Source of the DNA: Candidatus Cibiobacter qucibialis
Lineage (GTDB): Bacteria; Bacillota; Clostridia; Oscillospirales; Ruminococcaceae
Direction of reading: 5' to 3'
DNA: 19,689 nucleotides
NCBI GenBank assembly: GCA_004000625.1
Contig: SAUS01000049.1
Coordinates: 1 to 19,689 of the forward strand
Positions 1-5,818 of the stretch are shown piece after piece (within the stretch, counting starts at the first letter, position 1; each line of letters opens with the position of its first letter). Below the pieces are notes generated by a model. The model saw only the letters and a list, made by a program, of their open reading frames with translations, was not told where the DNA came from and made no database searches. The translations under genes and the position numbers were made by a program.

Positions 1-9
1 TTAAATAAG

Positions 10-293
10 GGCAATACCGCATAATTCTAAGTGCCGATACGGCGAGCGAGGTGCGGCAGATGCTAAGCCAAAAGCGCAGATAATACTGGATGCTGCAAAG
101 GTGAGCGCCGCCAGTGGCGGAAACAGCGAACCGAAGCAGGGGCAGCGGTCGCAGAGTGCGAGGGGCTTTTGCCCCCGAAGCACGATGCGGGTACCGCAAC
201 CCGACATTATCGAGCATTTTGGCAACGCAGATGCCGTGCCGCAGCCGCCGGAGCGGTGCTTAAGCCGTCAGGCGGGAATTGTGCGGTGTTGCC
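10..293 (-). repeat. MITE-like repeat, copy A (long form)
   Basis: The left end starts GGCAATACCGCATAATTC and the right end finishes GAATTGTGCGGTGTTGCC, the same termini as copies C and D but in the opposite orientation. About 80 bp of the left part and about 90 bp of the right part match the 172-bp copies. Between them, roughly from 92 to 205, is about 112 bp of extra sequence absent from C and D. It falls at the tip of the hairpin that the short copies would form, and carries its own small palindromes (CCGCCA-TGGCGG and GGGGC-GCCCC). I see no protein-coding signal and no clear target-site duplication. It is either an older, longer form of the element or a copy with a nested insertion. Confidence 0.85.
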
Positions 294-493
294 TTTGGAA
301 TTCTGTGCTGTGGAATGCTGTGTTCTGTACGGTTTCGGAACGGTCAAGACCGTTCCCTACAGAGCGTTATATAATGTGCAATGAACGGATTACATGTTCT
401 GTAGGGCGGGATACCCTCATCCCGCCGCGGAGAAACCTTGTTGGTTTGTGTTGTGCCTGCAAACCATCTGTGAAGCTGCATAAAACCAATGAT
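294..493. other. Intergenic palindrome-rich stretch
   Basis: No gene is supported here. Two compact palindromes are visible. GGAACGGTC-AA-GACCGTTCC at 337-356 has 9-bp arms. GGCGGGAT-ATCCCGCC has arms at 405-412 and 419-426 with a 6-nt loop. Each lies beside a similar short word (CCCTACAG at 355-362, CTGTAGGG at 399-406), which suggests fragments of dispersed intergenic repeats. The second hairpin lies 68 nt beyond the stop codon of the leftward flavin reductase gene and could help end its transcript, although no T-run follows it. Confidence 0.55.
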
Positions 494-1066
494 TTACTTT
501 TTCCGCGGCTTTTTCCTAACACTATACCCAAACGACCCCAATTTGCGGCCCAGTGCCAGATAATCCCCGTGGGAATATACGATCAAATTTGCCTTGTTCA
601 GGCAGAGCTTGCCGCTTTCGTCCAACAGGCGCTCGTCCACATCCACGGCAACGACTTCAGCCAAAAACAGGTCGTGGCTGCCTAAGGGGATTACCTGGGT
701 CACTTTGCACTCCAGATTGACGGGGCTTTCTTCCACCAGCACGGTGCCAACTTTGGCGGCGGGGGAGGGGGTCAGGTGCATGGCGGAAAATTTATCCACA
801 TCGCGGCCGCTTTTTACGCCGCACCAGTCCACCGCGCGTACCAGGCTTTCTGTCGGCAGGTTGATGACAAACTCGCCGCTTTCTTTGATCAAATGGTGGC
901 TGTACCGTTCCGGCCGCACACTGATGGAAACCATGCTGGGCTGGGTGCAGATGGTGCCGCACCAGCCAACCGTGATCAGGTTGGGCGCCCCAGCAGGGCC
1001 GCAGCTTACCAGCACCGGCGGTTCAGGGTTCAAAAGGGTGGAACCTTTCCATACTTGACGGCTCAT
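494..1066 (-). CDS. Flavin reductase-like (FMN-binding split barrel) protein
   Basis: This 190-residue protein has the layout of the flavin reductase-like domain family, which binds FMN in a split-barrel dimer and is often an NAD(P)H:flavin oxidoreductase or an uncharacterised flavoprotein. Recognisable segments are the N-terminal 'PPVLVSCG...NLITVGWCGT', then 'PSMVSISVRPERYSHHLI' and 'SGEFVINLPT', followed by a C-terminal strand region around 'LFLAEVVAVDVDE'. The length fits the family. The start is fixed by an AAGGAG site at 1074-1079, seven bases upstream of the ATG at 1066-1064. The gene stands alone, with 125 bp separating it from the next leftward gene. The substrate cannot be inferred. 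The C-terminus is very basic (RKKPRKK). Confidence 0.85.
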   Translation of the reverse strand: MSRQVWKGSTLLNPEPPVLVSCGPAGAPNLITVGWCGTICTQPSMVSISVRPERYSHHLIKESGEFVINLPTESLVRAVDWCGVKSGRDVDKFSAMHLTPSPAAKVGTVLVEESPVNLECKVTQVIPLGSHDLFLAEVVAVDVDERLLDESGKLCLNKANLIVYSHGDYLALGRKLGSFGYSVRKKPRKK

Positions 1067-1191
1067 AGTGTATCTCCTTGCTTTATCATTACATTTTTAT
1101 AAGATATATCCTATATCGGACGGTGCGCCCCTACGGTCTTAACGGGGTAAAAGTGCGGCGGTTAGCACACGAATAACAGGTATTACCGGCA

Positions 1192-1659
1192 TTACGTTTC
1201 CGCCGCGCGGAAAAACAGCCCTTCAGAAGCCGCAATCGGTGCAAGCAGCTGCTGCATTTCGGCGCTGGGGTGGTAGATGCTCAGGTTCAGGCAGTCCCAA
1301 TCAAACACCAGCAGAGCCAGCTCATCCGGGAACAGGCAGGTCAGCGTGCCGGAATGGCAGTCCATAATTTCGGCAATGATGTGGTCGATCAGCTCCGGAT
1401 TTGGCTGGTCGACCCAGCCGCCGTCCCACGGGATGCAGACGCGGTAATAGCACATCAGCTTGAAAATTACGCTGGAAAATTTGTCTTTTAACGCGGTGTA
1501 ACGCGGGCTGTTCAGCAGATAGTATTCCACATCAAAATACTGCCCGCCGCTGTTTTGTGGCACCGTGCGGGGCAGGTAATCTACAATATAAACGTCTTTG
1601 GTTAATAATTCTTCCACCAGGGCGTCCATGGCGGCGGAATTTGGCAGTGGAGCGGGCAT
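1192..1659 (-). CDS. Uncharacterised protein downstream of Crp/Fnr regulator
   Basis: I do not recognise this protein. It is about 155 residues and looks globular and acidic, with no signal peptide or membrane segment. Aromatic and tryptophan-containing segments stand out: 'YFDVEYYLLNSPRY' near the N-terminus, 'CYYRVCIPWDGGWVDQPNP' in the middle, and 'LALLVFDWDCLNLSIYHPS' toward the end. I place the start at the ATG at 1659-1657 because GGAG lies six bases upstream. An in-frame ATG four codons earlier (1671) has no ribosome binding site. The stop of the Crp/Fnr gene lies 27 bp upstream on the same strand, so the two are probably cotranscribed. The pairing suggests a shared job, but the sequence does not say which. 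Confidence 0.7.
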   Translation of the reverse strand: MPAPLPNSAAMDALVEELLTKDVYIVDYLPRTVPQNSGGQYFDVEYYLLNSPRYTALKDKFSSVIFKLMCYYRVCIPWDGGWVDQPNPELIDHIIAEIMDCHSGTLTCLFPDELALLVFDWDCLNLSIYHPSAEMQQLLAPIAASEGLFFRAAET

Positions 1660-1686
1660 AAGAATCTCCATTCTAGCTTGTGGCGG

Positions 1687-2373
1687 TCAGACATTTTTCA
1701 GCCGGTCTTTGTCCAGCAGCTTAAAGCTGCTGCGCCATGTTTCAATCAGGCCGTCATGCTGCATGCGGCTCAGCTCCCGGCTCAGGGCGCTGCGGTCACA
1801 GTTCAGGTATTCGGCCAGCCCGGCGCGGGTCAGCGGGGTGGTAAAGGTATCGCTCCCGGCGCGGTGGGCTTCGTCCAGCAGCCACAGGCTGATGCGGGTG
1901 CGCAGGCTTTTGCAGATCAGCAGATCCACCCGGCGGTCCAGCGCAAAATATTTATCGCTGATGGTCAACACAAGGTTTTGCATCAGCTGCAAATGGGCGC
2001 TGTGCAGCTTGGCGCAGGGGCGGATGATCTTCTGGTATGGCAGGTACAGGGCAAGGCAGCTGGTGGTGGCCATGACCGTAACAGGACTCTTTTGGCTGGA
2101 ACCGGAAAGCACATCCCCGAACAAGCCGCCCGGCCTCATGTGGGTAATGGCAACGCTGGCCCCGTCCGGCGTGTTTTTTACGGCGGTAATGCTACCTTCC
2201 AGCAAAATGCCGACCTCCCGCGTTTCGTACCCGGTCAGCAGCAAAATTTCGTCCCGCGCATAGTGCCGCACACGGGGGGCAAAGCAGTCCAGCAGGGTGT
2301 CCAGTTCGTCCGGACGCATGCCGCGCAGCAGCGGCGTGCGGGCCAATAGCGGGTAATACGGGTGCAGATCCAT
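1687..2373 (-). CDS. Crp/Fnr-family transcriptional regulator
   Basis: This 228-residue protein has an N-terminal cyclic-nucleotide-binding-type beta-roll (about residues 10-120), a dimerisation helix (about 122-165) and a C-terminal winged helix. The helix-turn-helix is 'LTRAGLAEYLNCDRSALSRELSR' in outline, at about 181-203. In the effector pocket the cAMP-contacting Arg-Ser of E. coli CRP appears to be Lys95-Ser96 and the PGE..GE motif reads PGGLFGD, so cAMP is not an obvious ligand. There is no N-terminal cysteine cluster like that of FNR. I chose the ATG at 2373-2371, with AAAGG nine bases upstream, over an in-frame TTG at 2442 that has no such site. It diverges from an ABC importer operon and shares its control region, so that operon is the likely target. 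Confidence 0.88.
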   Translation of the reverse strand: MDLHPYYPLLARTPLLRGMRPDELDTLLDCFAPRVRHYARDEILLLTGYETREVGILLEGSITAVKNTPDGASVAITHMRPGGLFGDVLSGSSQKSPVTVMATTSCLALYLPYQKIIRPCAKLHSAHLQLMQNLVLTISDKYFALDRRVDLLICKSLRTRISLWLLDEAHRAGSDTFTTPLTRAGLAEYLNCDRSALSRELSRMQHDGLIETWRSSFKLLDKDRLKNV

Positions 2374-2422
2374 GCGGTGCAGCCTTTCTGTTTTTGGGAT
2401 GGCAGGTGTGCCGCAACAGTTT

Positions 2423-2436
2423 GTTGCCACGGCAAC
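2423..2436. promoter_or_regulatory. Candidate Crp/Fnr operator (GTTGC-N4-GCAAC)
   Basis: The sequence GTTGCCACGGCAAC is a perfect inverted repeat. Its 14-bp, five-N4-five layout matches typical Crp/Fnr-family sites such as TTGAT-N4-ATCAA. Its centre at 2429.5 lies about 41.5 bp upstream of the start point predicted for the rightward ABC operon, the class II activator position. It also falls just downstream of the predicted start of the leftward regulator gene, which would allow autorepression. The assignment is inference from position and symmetry. Confidence 0.45.
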
Positions 2437-2464
2437 CGACAAGATGATTTAATTATAGTATAGT
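2436..2464 (+). promoter_or_regulatory. Candidate promoter of the ABC importer operon
   Basis: CCGACA at 2436-2441 serves as a weak -35, followed by a 17-bp spacer and TATAGT at 2459-2464 as -10, giving a start near 2471. The poor -35 fits a promoter that needs an activator, and the candidate operator ends exactly at the -35. It is back-to-back with the leftward promoter, with the two -10 boxes one base apart. Confidence 0.45.
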
Positions 2465-2480
2465 AACACCGCAAAAGCAA
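2452..2480 (-). promoter_or_regulatory. Candidate promoter of the Crp/Fnr regulator gene
   Basis: On the minus strand, TTGCTT at 2480-2475, a 17-bp spacer and a consensus TATAAT at 2457-2452 give a start near 2445. This leaves a leader of about 70 nt before the chosen ATG and supports that start codon over the upstream TTG at 2442. Confidence 0.6.
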
Positions 2481-2482
2481 GT

Positions 2483-2507
2483 GCGCCCGGCGATACCGGG
2501 CGCTTTT
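2483..2507 (+). terminator. Terminator-like hairpin in the ABC operon leader (possible attenuator)
   Basis: GCGCCCGG at 2483-2490 and CCGGGCGC at 2496-2503 form a perfect 8-bp GC stem with a 5-nt loop, followed by TTTT. No gene reads into it from the left, so it is not an ordinary gene-end terminator. It would lie about 12 nt into the rightward transcript and about 80 bp before the lipoprotein start. It may attenuate the operon or protect the 5' end of the mRNA. Confidence 0.5.
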
Positions 2508-2583
2508 GTACTGCCGAAATGGCAGGCAAGAGGGAAGAGCACCGTGCCCGGCATGGTGCTGTATGAAATCAGGAGGATATACT

Positions 2584-3627
2584 ATGTTCAAAAAGTTGAT
2601 GTCTGCTGTTGCAGCGGCGGCCCTGTGTGTTTCGCTGGCCGCCTGCGGTGCAACGGCTACCAGTGAAGCTGCCGCTGAAGCAACCGCCACCCCGGCCCCA
2701 GCTGTTACCGAAGCCCCGGCCGAAGAGACTGCCAGCGCTGAAACTGCTGACGGTGCCCTGCGCGTTGCCGGCCTGAAAGGCCCCACCACCATGGGCCTTG
2801 TGAACCTGATGGCAGGCGAAGATGCCGCTGATTATGACTTTGAAATGTACGGCAAGGCCGATGAAATCGTGCCGCAGCTGGTAAAGGGCGAGCTGGACGC
2901 AGCCGCTGTGCCCGCTAACCTGGCCGCAACCCTGTACCAGAAAACCAACGGCGCTATTGAGGTTGCCTGCATCAACACCCTGGGCGTGCTGTACGTTGTG
3001 GAAAACGGCGAGACTGTGAACAGCGTGGAGGACCTGAAGGGCAAGACCATCGTGACAACCGGCAAGGGTACCACCCCGGAATATGTTCTGCGCTACATCC
3101 TGACTGAAAACGGTGTTGACCCGGATAACGATGTGACCCTTGACTTCTACAGCGAAGCAACCGAGGCTCTGGCTCAGCTGCAGGCCGGCACCAGCACGAT
3201 CGCCATGCTGCCCCAGCCCTTTGTGACCAGCGCACTGGCTCAGGTCGAAGGCCTGCGCGTTGCCTTGGATATGAACGAAGAGTGGGAAAAAGTTGCCGGC
3301 TCCAAGCTGGTAACCGGCGTTCTGGTCGCCCGCAAGGATGCTGTGGAAGCTGACCCCGCCCGCTTTGCCGCCTTTATGGACGGCTACAAAGCCAGCGTGG
3401 AAGCTGCCAACACCGACCTGGAAAACACCGCTGCCCTGTGCGAGCAGTACGGCATTGTAGCCAAGGCTGCCCTGGCCCAGAAAGCCCTGCCCAACTGCAA
3501 CATTGTGTTTGAGACCGGCGACGAGATGAAGACGGACCTGGAAACCTACTTCAATGTTCTGTACGCAGCTGACCCCACCAGCGTGGGCGGCCAGCTCCCG
3601 GCAGATGACTTCTACTATGCCGGCTAA
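2584..3627 (+). CDS. ABC importer substrate-binding lipoprotein (nitrate/sulfonate/taurine class)
   Basis: This 347-residue extracytoplasmic binding protein would capture a small solute for the permease and ATPase encoded next to it. The N-terminus is a lipoprotein signal: MFKK, a hydrophobic core, then the lipobox LAAC with Cys21. An Ala/Thr/Pro/Glu-rich linker follows to about residue 58. The mature domain then begins, with 'LRVAGLKGPTTMGLVNLM' and later 'LKGKTIVTTGKGTTPEYVLR', as in NMT1/SsuA-like periplasmic binding proteins. AGGAGG at 2571-2576 precedes the ATG at 2584. The stop overlaps the permease start. The ligand is unknown; a sulfonate, a nitrogen compound or a thiamine-pyrimidine precursor are all possible for this class. 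Confidence 0.85.
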   Translation: MFKKLMSAVAAAALCVSLAACGATATSEAAAEATATPAPAVTEAPAEETASAETADGALRVAGLKGPTTMGLVNLMAGEDAADYDFEMYGKADEIVPQLVKGELDAAAVPANLAATLYQKTNGAIEVACINTLGVLYVVENGETVNSVEDLKGKTIVTTGKGTTPEYVLRYILTENGVDPDNDVTLDFYSEATEALAQLQAGTSTIAMLPQPFVTSALAQVEGLRVALDMNEEWEKVAGSKLVTGVLVARKDAVEADPARFAAFMDGYKASVEAANTDLENTAALCEQYGIVAKAALAQKALPNCNIVFETGDEMKTDLETYFNVLYAADPTSVGGQLPADDFYYAG

Positions 3628-4399
3628 GGCGCGCAACAACAAAACACCAATGTGGCAAACCCTGCTTGCCGTTGCTTTTTGGGTGGCGGTGTGGCAGGGT
3701 CTTGCCGTTTGCATTGGTCATAACGGCTTATTTTTGGCCACCCCCCTGCAAACGGTGCAGACCTTGTGGCGGCTGCTGCCCACGGCGGATTTCTGGCACA
3801 GGGTCGGGTTCAGCGCGCTGCGCATTTTAACGGGCTTTGTGCTGGCGGTCACAGTGGGGCTGCTGCTGGGGGCCTGCGGGGCCCGGTGGCGGTGGTTCGG
3901 CACCCTGGTGGGGCCGGTTATGCAATTGATCCGCGCCATGCCAGTGGCGAGCTTTGTCATTCTGGCGCTGCTGTGGGTCAGCGGAAAAAACCTTTCGGTC
4001 ATTGTCAGCTTTACCCATGTGCTGCCGGTTGTTTATGCGGGTACGGTGGGCGGCATTGCCGATACGGACCCGGCCCTGCTGGAAATGGCAAAGGTCTATC
4101 GCCTGCCGCTGGGCAAGCGGCTGCGGTATATCTGGCTGCCGGGGATGTTCCCGTCCTTCTGCGAAAGCTGCATTGCCGCCATGGGCATGTGCTGGAAAAG
4201 CGGCGTTTCGGCGGAAGTCATCGGCTTGCCGGACCACAGCGTGGGCGATGCGCTTTACCGCGCTAAGATTACCATTTCCACGCCGGAAGTGTTCGCATGG
4301 ACGCTGGTGATCGTGCTGCTGTCGGCCACGCTCAGCACGCTGGCGGCCTGGGCGCTACGCCGCGCCAAGCGTGCCCTTTGCGGGGAGGTGGAAGGATGA
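3617..4399 (+). CDS. ABC importer permease (SsuC/TauC-like)
   Basis: This integral membrane subunit of about 260 residues belongs to the binding-protein-dependent transport family. Hydrophobic segments include 'LLAVAFWVAVWQGLAVCIG' near the N-terminus, 'ILTGFVLAVTVGLLLGACG', 'ASFVILALLWVSG' and a last helix around 'LVIVLLSATLSTLAAWAL'. The EAA loop that docks on the ATPase is visible as 'LLEMAKVYRLPLGKRL' followed by 'IWLPGMFPS'. The ATG at 3617 lies inside the end of the lipoprotein gene (11-bp overlap), implying translational coupling; an ATG at 3650 is an alternative. Its stop codon overlaps the ATPase start as ATGA. Length and layout are normal for the family. Confidence 0.86.
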   Translation: MPAKARNNKTPMWQTLLAVAFWVAVWQGLAVCIGHNGLFLATPLQTVQTLWRLLPTADFWHRVGFSALRILTGFVLAVTVGLLLGACGARWRWFGTLVGPVMQLIRAMPVASFVILALLWVSGKNLSVIVSFTHVLPVVYAGTVGGIADTDPALLEMAKVYRLPLGKRLRYIWLPGMFPSFCESCIAAMGMCWKSGVSAEVIGLPDHSVGDALYRAKITISTPEVFAWTLVIVLLSATLSTLAAWALRRAKRALCGEVEG

Positions 4400-4968
4400 T
4401 CAAGGTAAAACACCTGAACAAAGCCTTTGGCATTATTCCGGTTTTGCGGGATCTGAACCTGACGGTAAATGGTCCGCTGGTGCTGATGGGACCCTCCGGC
4501 TGCGGAAAAACCACCCTGCTACGTATCCTGATGGGGCTGGAAACACCGGATTCCGGCACCGTGCAGGGCGTGGGAAATATTGGTGCGGTCTTTCAGGAAA
4601 GCCGCCTTTGCCCCCAGCTGACTGCGGTGGGCAATATCTGCCTGGTGGGCGGGGTGAACCCAGCGCAGGCACAAGCGGAATTGCAGACCCTCGGCTTTAC
4701 GCAGGCGGAACTGGCCCTGCCAGTGGCACGGCTTTCCGGCGGGCAGCAGCGGCGCACGGCGCTGCTGCGGGCGCTGCTGTGCCAGCCCGTGCAGACCCTG
4801 CTGCTGGACGAACCCTTTACCGGCATGGACCCGGAGCTGGTCAGCCACGCCGCTGCCGCGGTGGTGCGGCTGGCCGCCAGGCGGGATACCGTGCTGGTGA
4901 CCCACGACGAACACGCCGCCGATCTGCTGGGGTGGCCGGTGGTTCGGCTGGAAACAGTTGGAAAATAA
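4396..4968 (+). CDS. ABC importer ATP-binding protein (SsuB-like)
   Basis: This is the nucleotide-binding subunit that powers the importer. All core motifs are present: Walker A GPSGCGKTT at 32-40, Q-loop Gln67, signature LSGGQQRR at 113-120, Walker B LLLDEP at 135-140, and the switch His170. At 190 residues it is compact compared with about 240-260 for classic SsuB/TauB proteins, and it has no C-terminal extension. The ATG overlaps the permease stop as ATGA, with GGAGG eight bases upstream. The gene ends two bases before repeat copy B, which separates it from the convergent PII-like gene. Confidence 0.87.
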   Translation: MIKVKHLNKAFGIIPVLRDLNLTVNGPLVLMGPSGCGKTTLLRILMGLETPDSGTVQGVGNIGAVFQESRLCPQLTAVGNICLVGGVNPAQAQAELQTLGFTQAELALPVARLSGGQQRRTALLRALLCQPVQTLLLDEPFTGMDPELVSHAAAAVVRLAARRDTVLVTHDEHAADLLGWPVVRLETVGK

Positions 4969-4970
4969 AA

Positions 4971-5041
4971 GGCAATACCGCATAATTCTAAGTGCCGATA
5001 CGGCGAGCGAGGTGCGGCACTTAGAATTATGCGGTATTGCC
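4971..5041. repeat. MITE-like repeat, copy B (collapsed perfect inverted repeat)
   Basis: Two perfect 27-nt arms at 4971-4997 and 5015-5041 surround a 17-nt centre. Both arms are the same terminus of the family, the one starting GGCAATACCGCATAATTC. The first 49 bases match the start of copy A and the last 27 match the end of copies C and D; the join falls on the shared word CGGCA. It lies between convergent genes, starting two bases after the ATPase stop, so in RNA it would form a very stable hairpin on either transcript. No obvious target-site duplication is present. Confidence 0.85.
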
Positions 5042-5098
5042 TTAGAAAAATAACACCGTAATAATAGGGCAAAAAAGACTTATTACAAAAGACTTTGT

Positions 5099-5803
5099 TT
5101 ATTCCTCAATCCCCGCTTCCGGCTCTTCGTCTTCCAACAGGCGCAGGCCGGCGGTGGAGGTGACGGGCAGGGAAAGGATGACCGACCGTGCCTTGCTGGC
5201 GGTGCCCGCCTGATCCATGATGGCGCGCATGATGCGGTTCTTATCCTCGCGCTTGATCACGATCAGCACCATCTCCTTTTCGGCAGCGAGAGAAACGCCC
5301 AAAAACTGCTCGGCACGTTCCATCCCGGTACCCTTGGCGTGGATGACGGTTCCGCCGCCCGCGTTTTCGCTGCGGGCCGCATCCATAATCAGGCCGCTGT
5401 ATCCCTGGTTGGCAATCACAATCAACAGCTCGTACTTGGTATCTTTCAAGGTGGTTTCCTCCCCAATCTGGAAATCCTGGTCTTCGGTCAAAAATTGCAG
5501 CGCGCGCTTGCCGCCAATGCTGCTGACAGGGATGGTAAACGCAATGCCGGTGCCGGGCACATCAATGTTCATCGTGTGCTCCAGCTGCCGCTTTACCACT
5601 TTCCAGCGGGAATCGGTAACGGTGGTAAAAATTACGGCTTTTTCGGTGCGCTCCAGCCCAAGATAGTTCAGCGTTTCGCTCACGGCGGTTCCGGCTCCAA
5701 CAGTGGTCAGGCTTACATGTATGTTCTGTTGCTGGTACAGCGCCACAAAATCCGGCGCTTTTTTGCGGTCAGTAATGGTAATCATCCAGGAAAGCTGGCT
5801 CAT
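5099..5803 (-). CDS. Protein with two tandem PII-like (GlnB-fold) domains
   Basis: This 234-residue soluble protein appears to be two GlnB/PII-like units in one chain. The second (about 120-220) is the clearer: 'YELLIVIANQGYSGLIMDAAR' then 'GGGTVIHAKGTG' in the T-loop region, and a final strand 'ILSLPVTSTAG'. The first (about 1-100) has the matching pieces 'WMITITDR', 'TTVGAGTAVSETLNYLGL' and 'AFTIPVSSIGG'. PII proteins normally have one domain of about 112 residues and bind transporters or enzymes in response to nucleotides or 2-oxoglutarate. The gene starts 15 bp after the DUF1538 gene, with a GGAGGG site, so the two form an operon and this protein is probably the transporter's regulator. 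The tail is acidic. Confidence 0.8.
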   Translation of the reverse strand: MSQLSWMITITDRKKAPDFVALYQQQNIHVSLTTVGAGTAVSETLNYLGLERTEKAVIFTTVTDSRWKVVKRQLEHTMNIDVPGTGIAFTIPVSSIGGKRALQFLTEDQDFQIGEETTLKDTKYELLIVIANQGYSGLIMDAARSENAGGGTVIHAKGTGMERAEQFLGVSLAAEKEMVLIVIKREDKNRIMRAIMDQAGTASKARSVILSLPVTSTAGLRLLEDEEPEAGIEE

Positions 5804-5818
5804 TCAAACATCCCTCCG

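Noticed and set aside
1..300. CRISPR array, considered because of recurring palindromic units
   Set aside because: The repeats are long, dispersed over 20 kb and not separated by regular short spacers. No cas genes are present.
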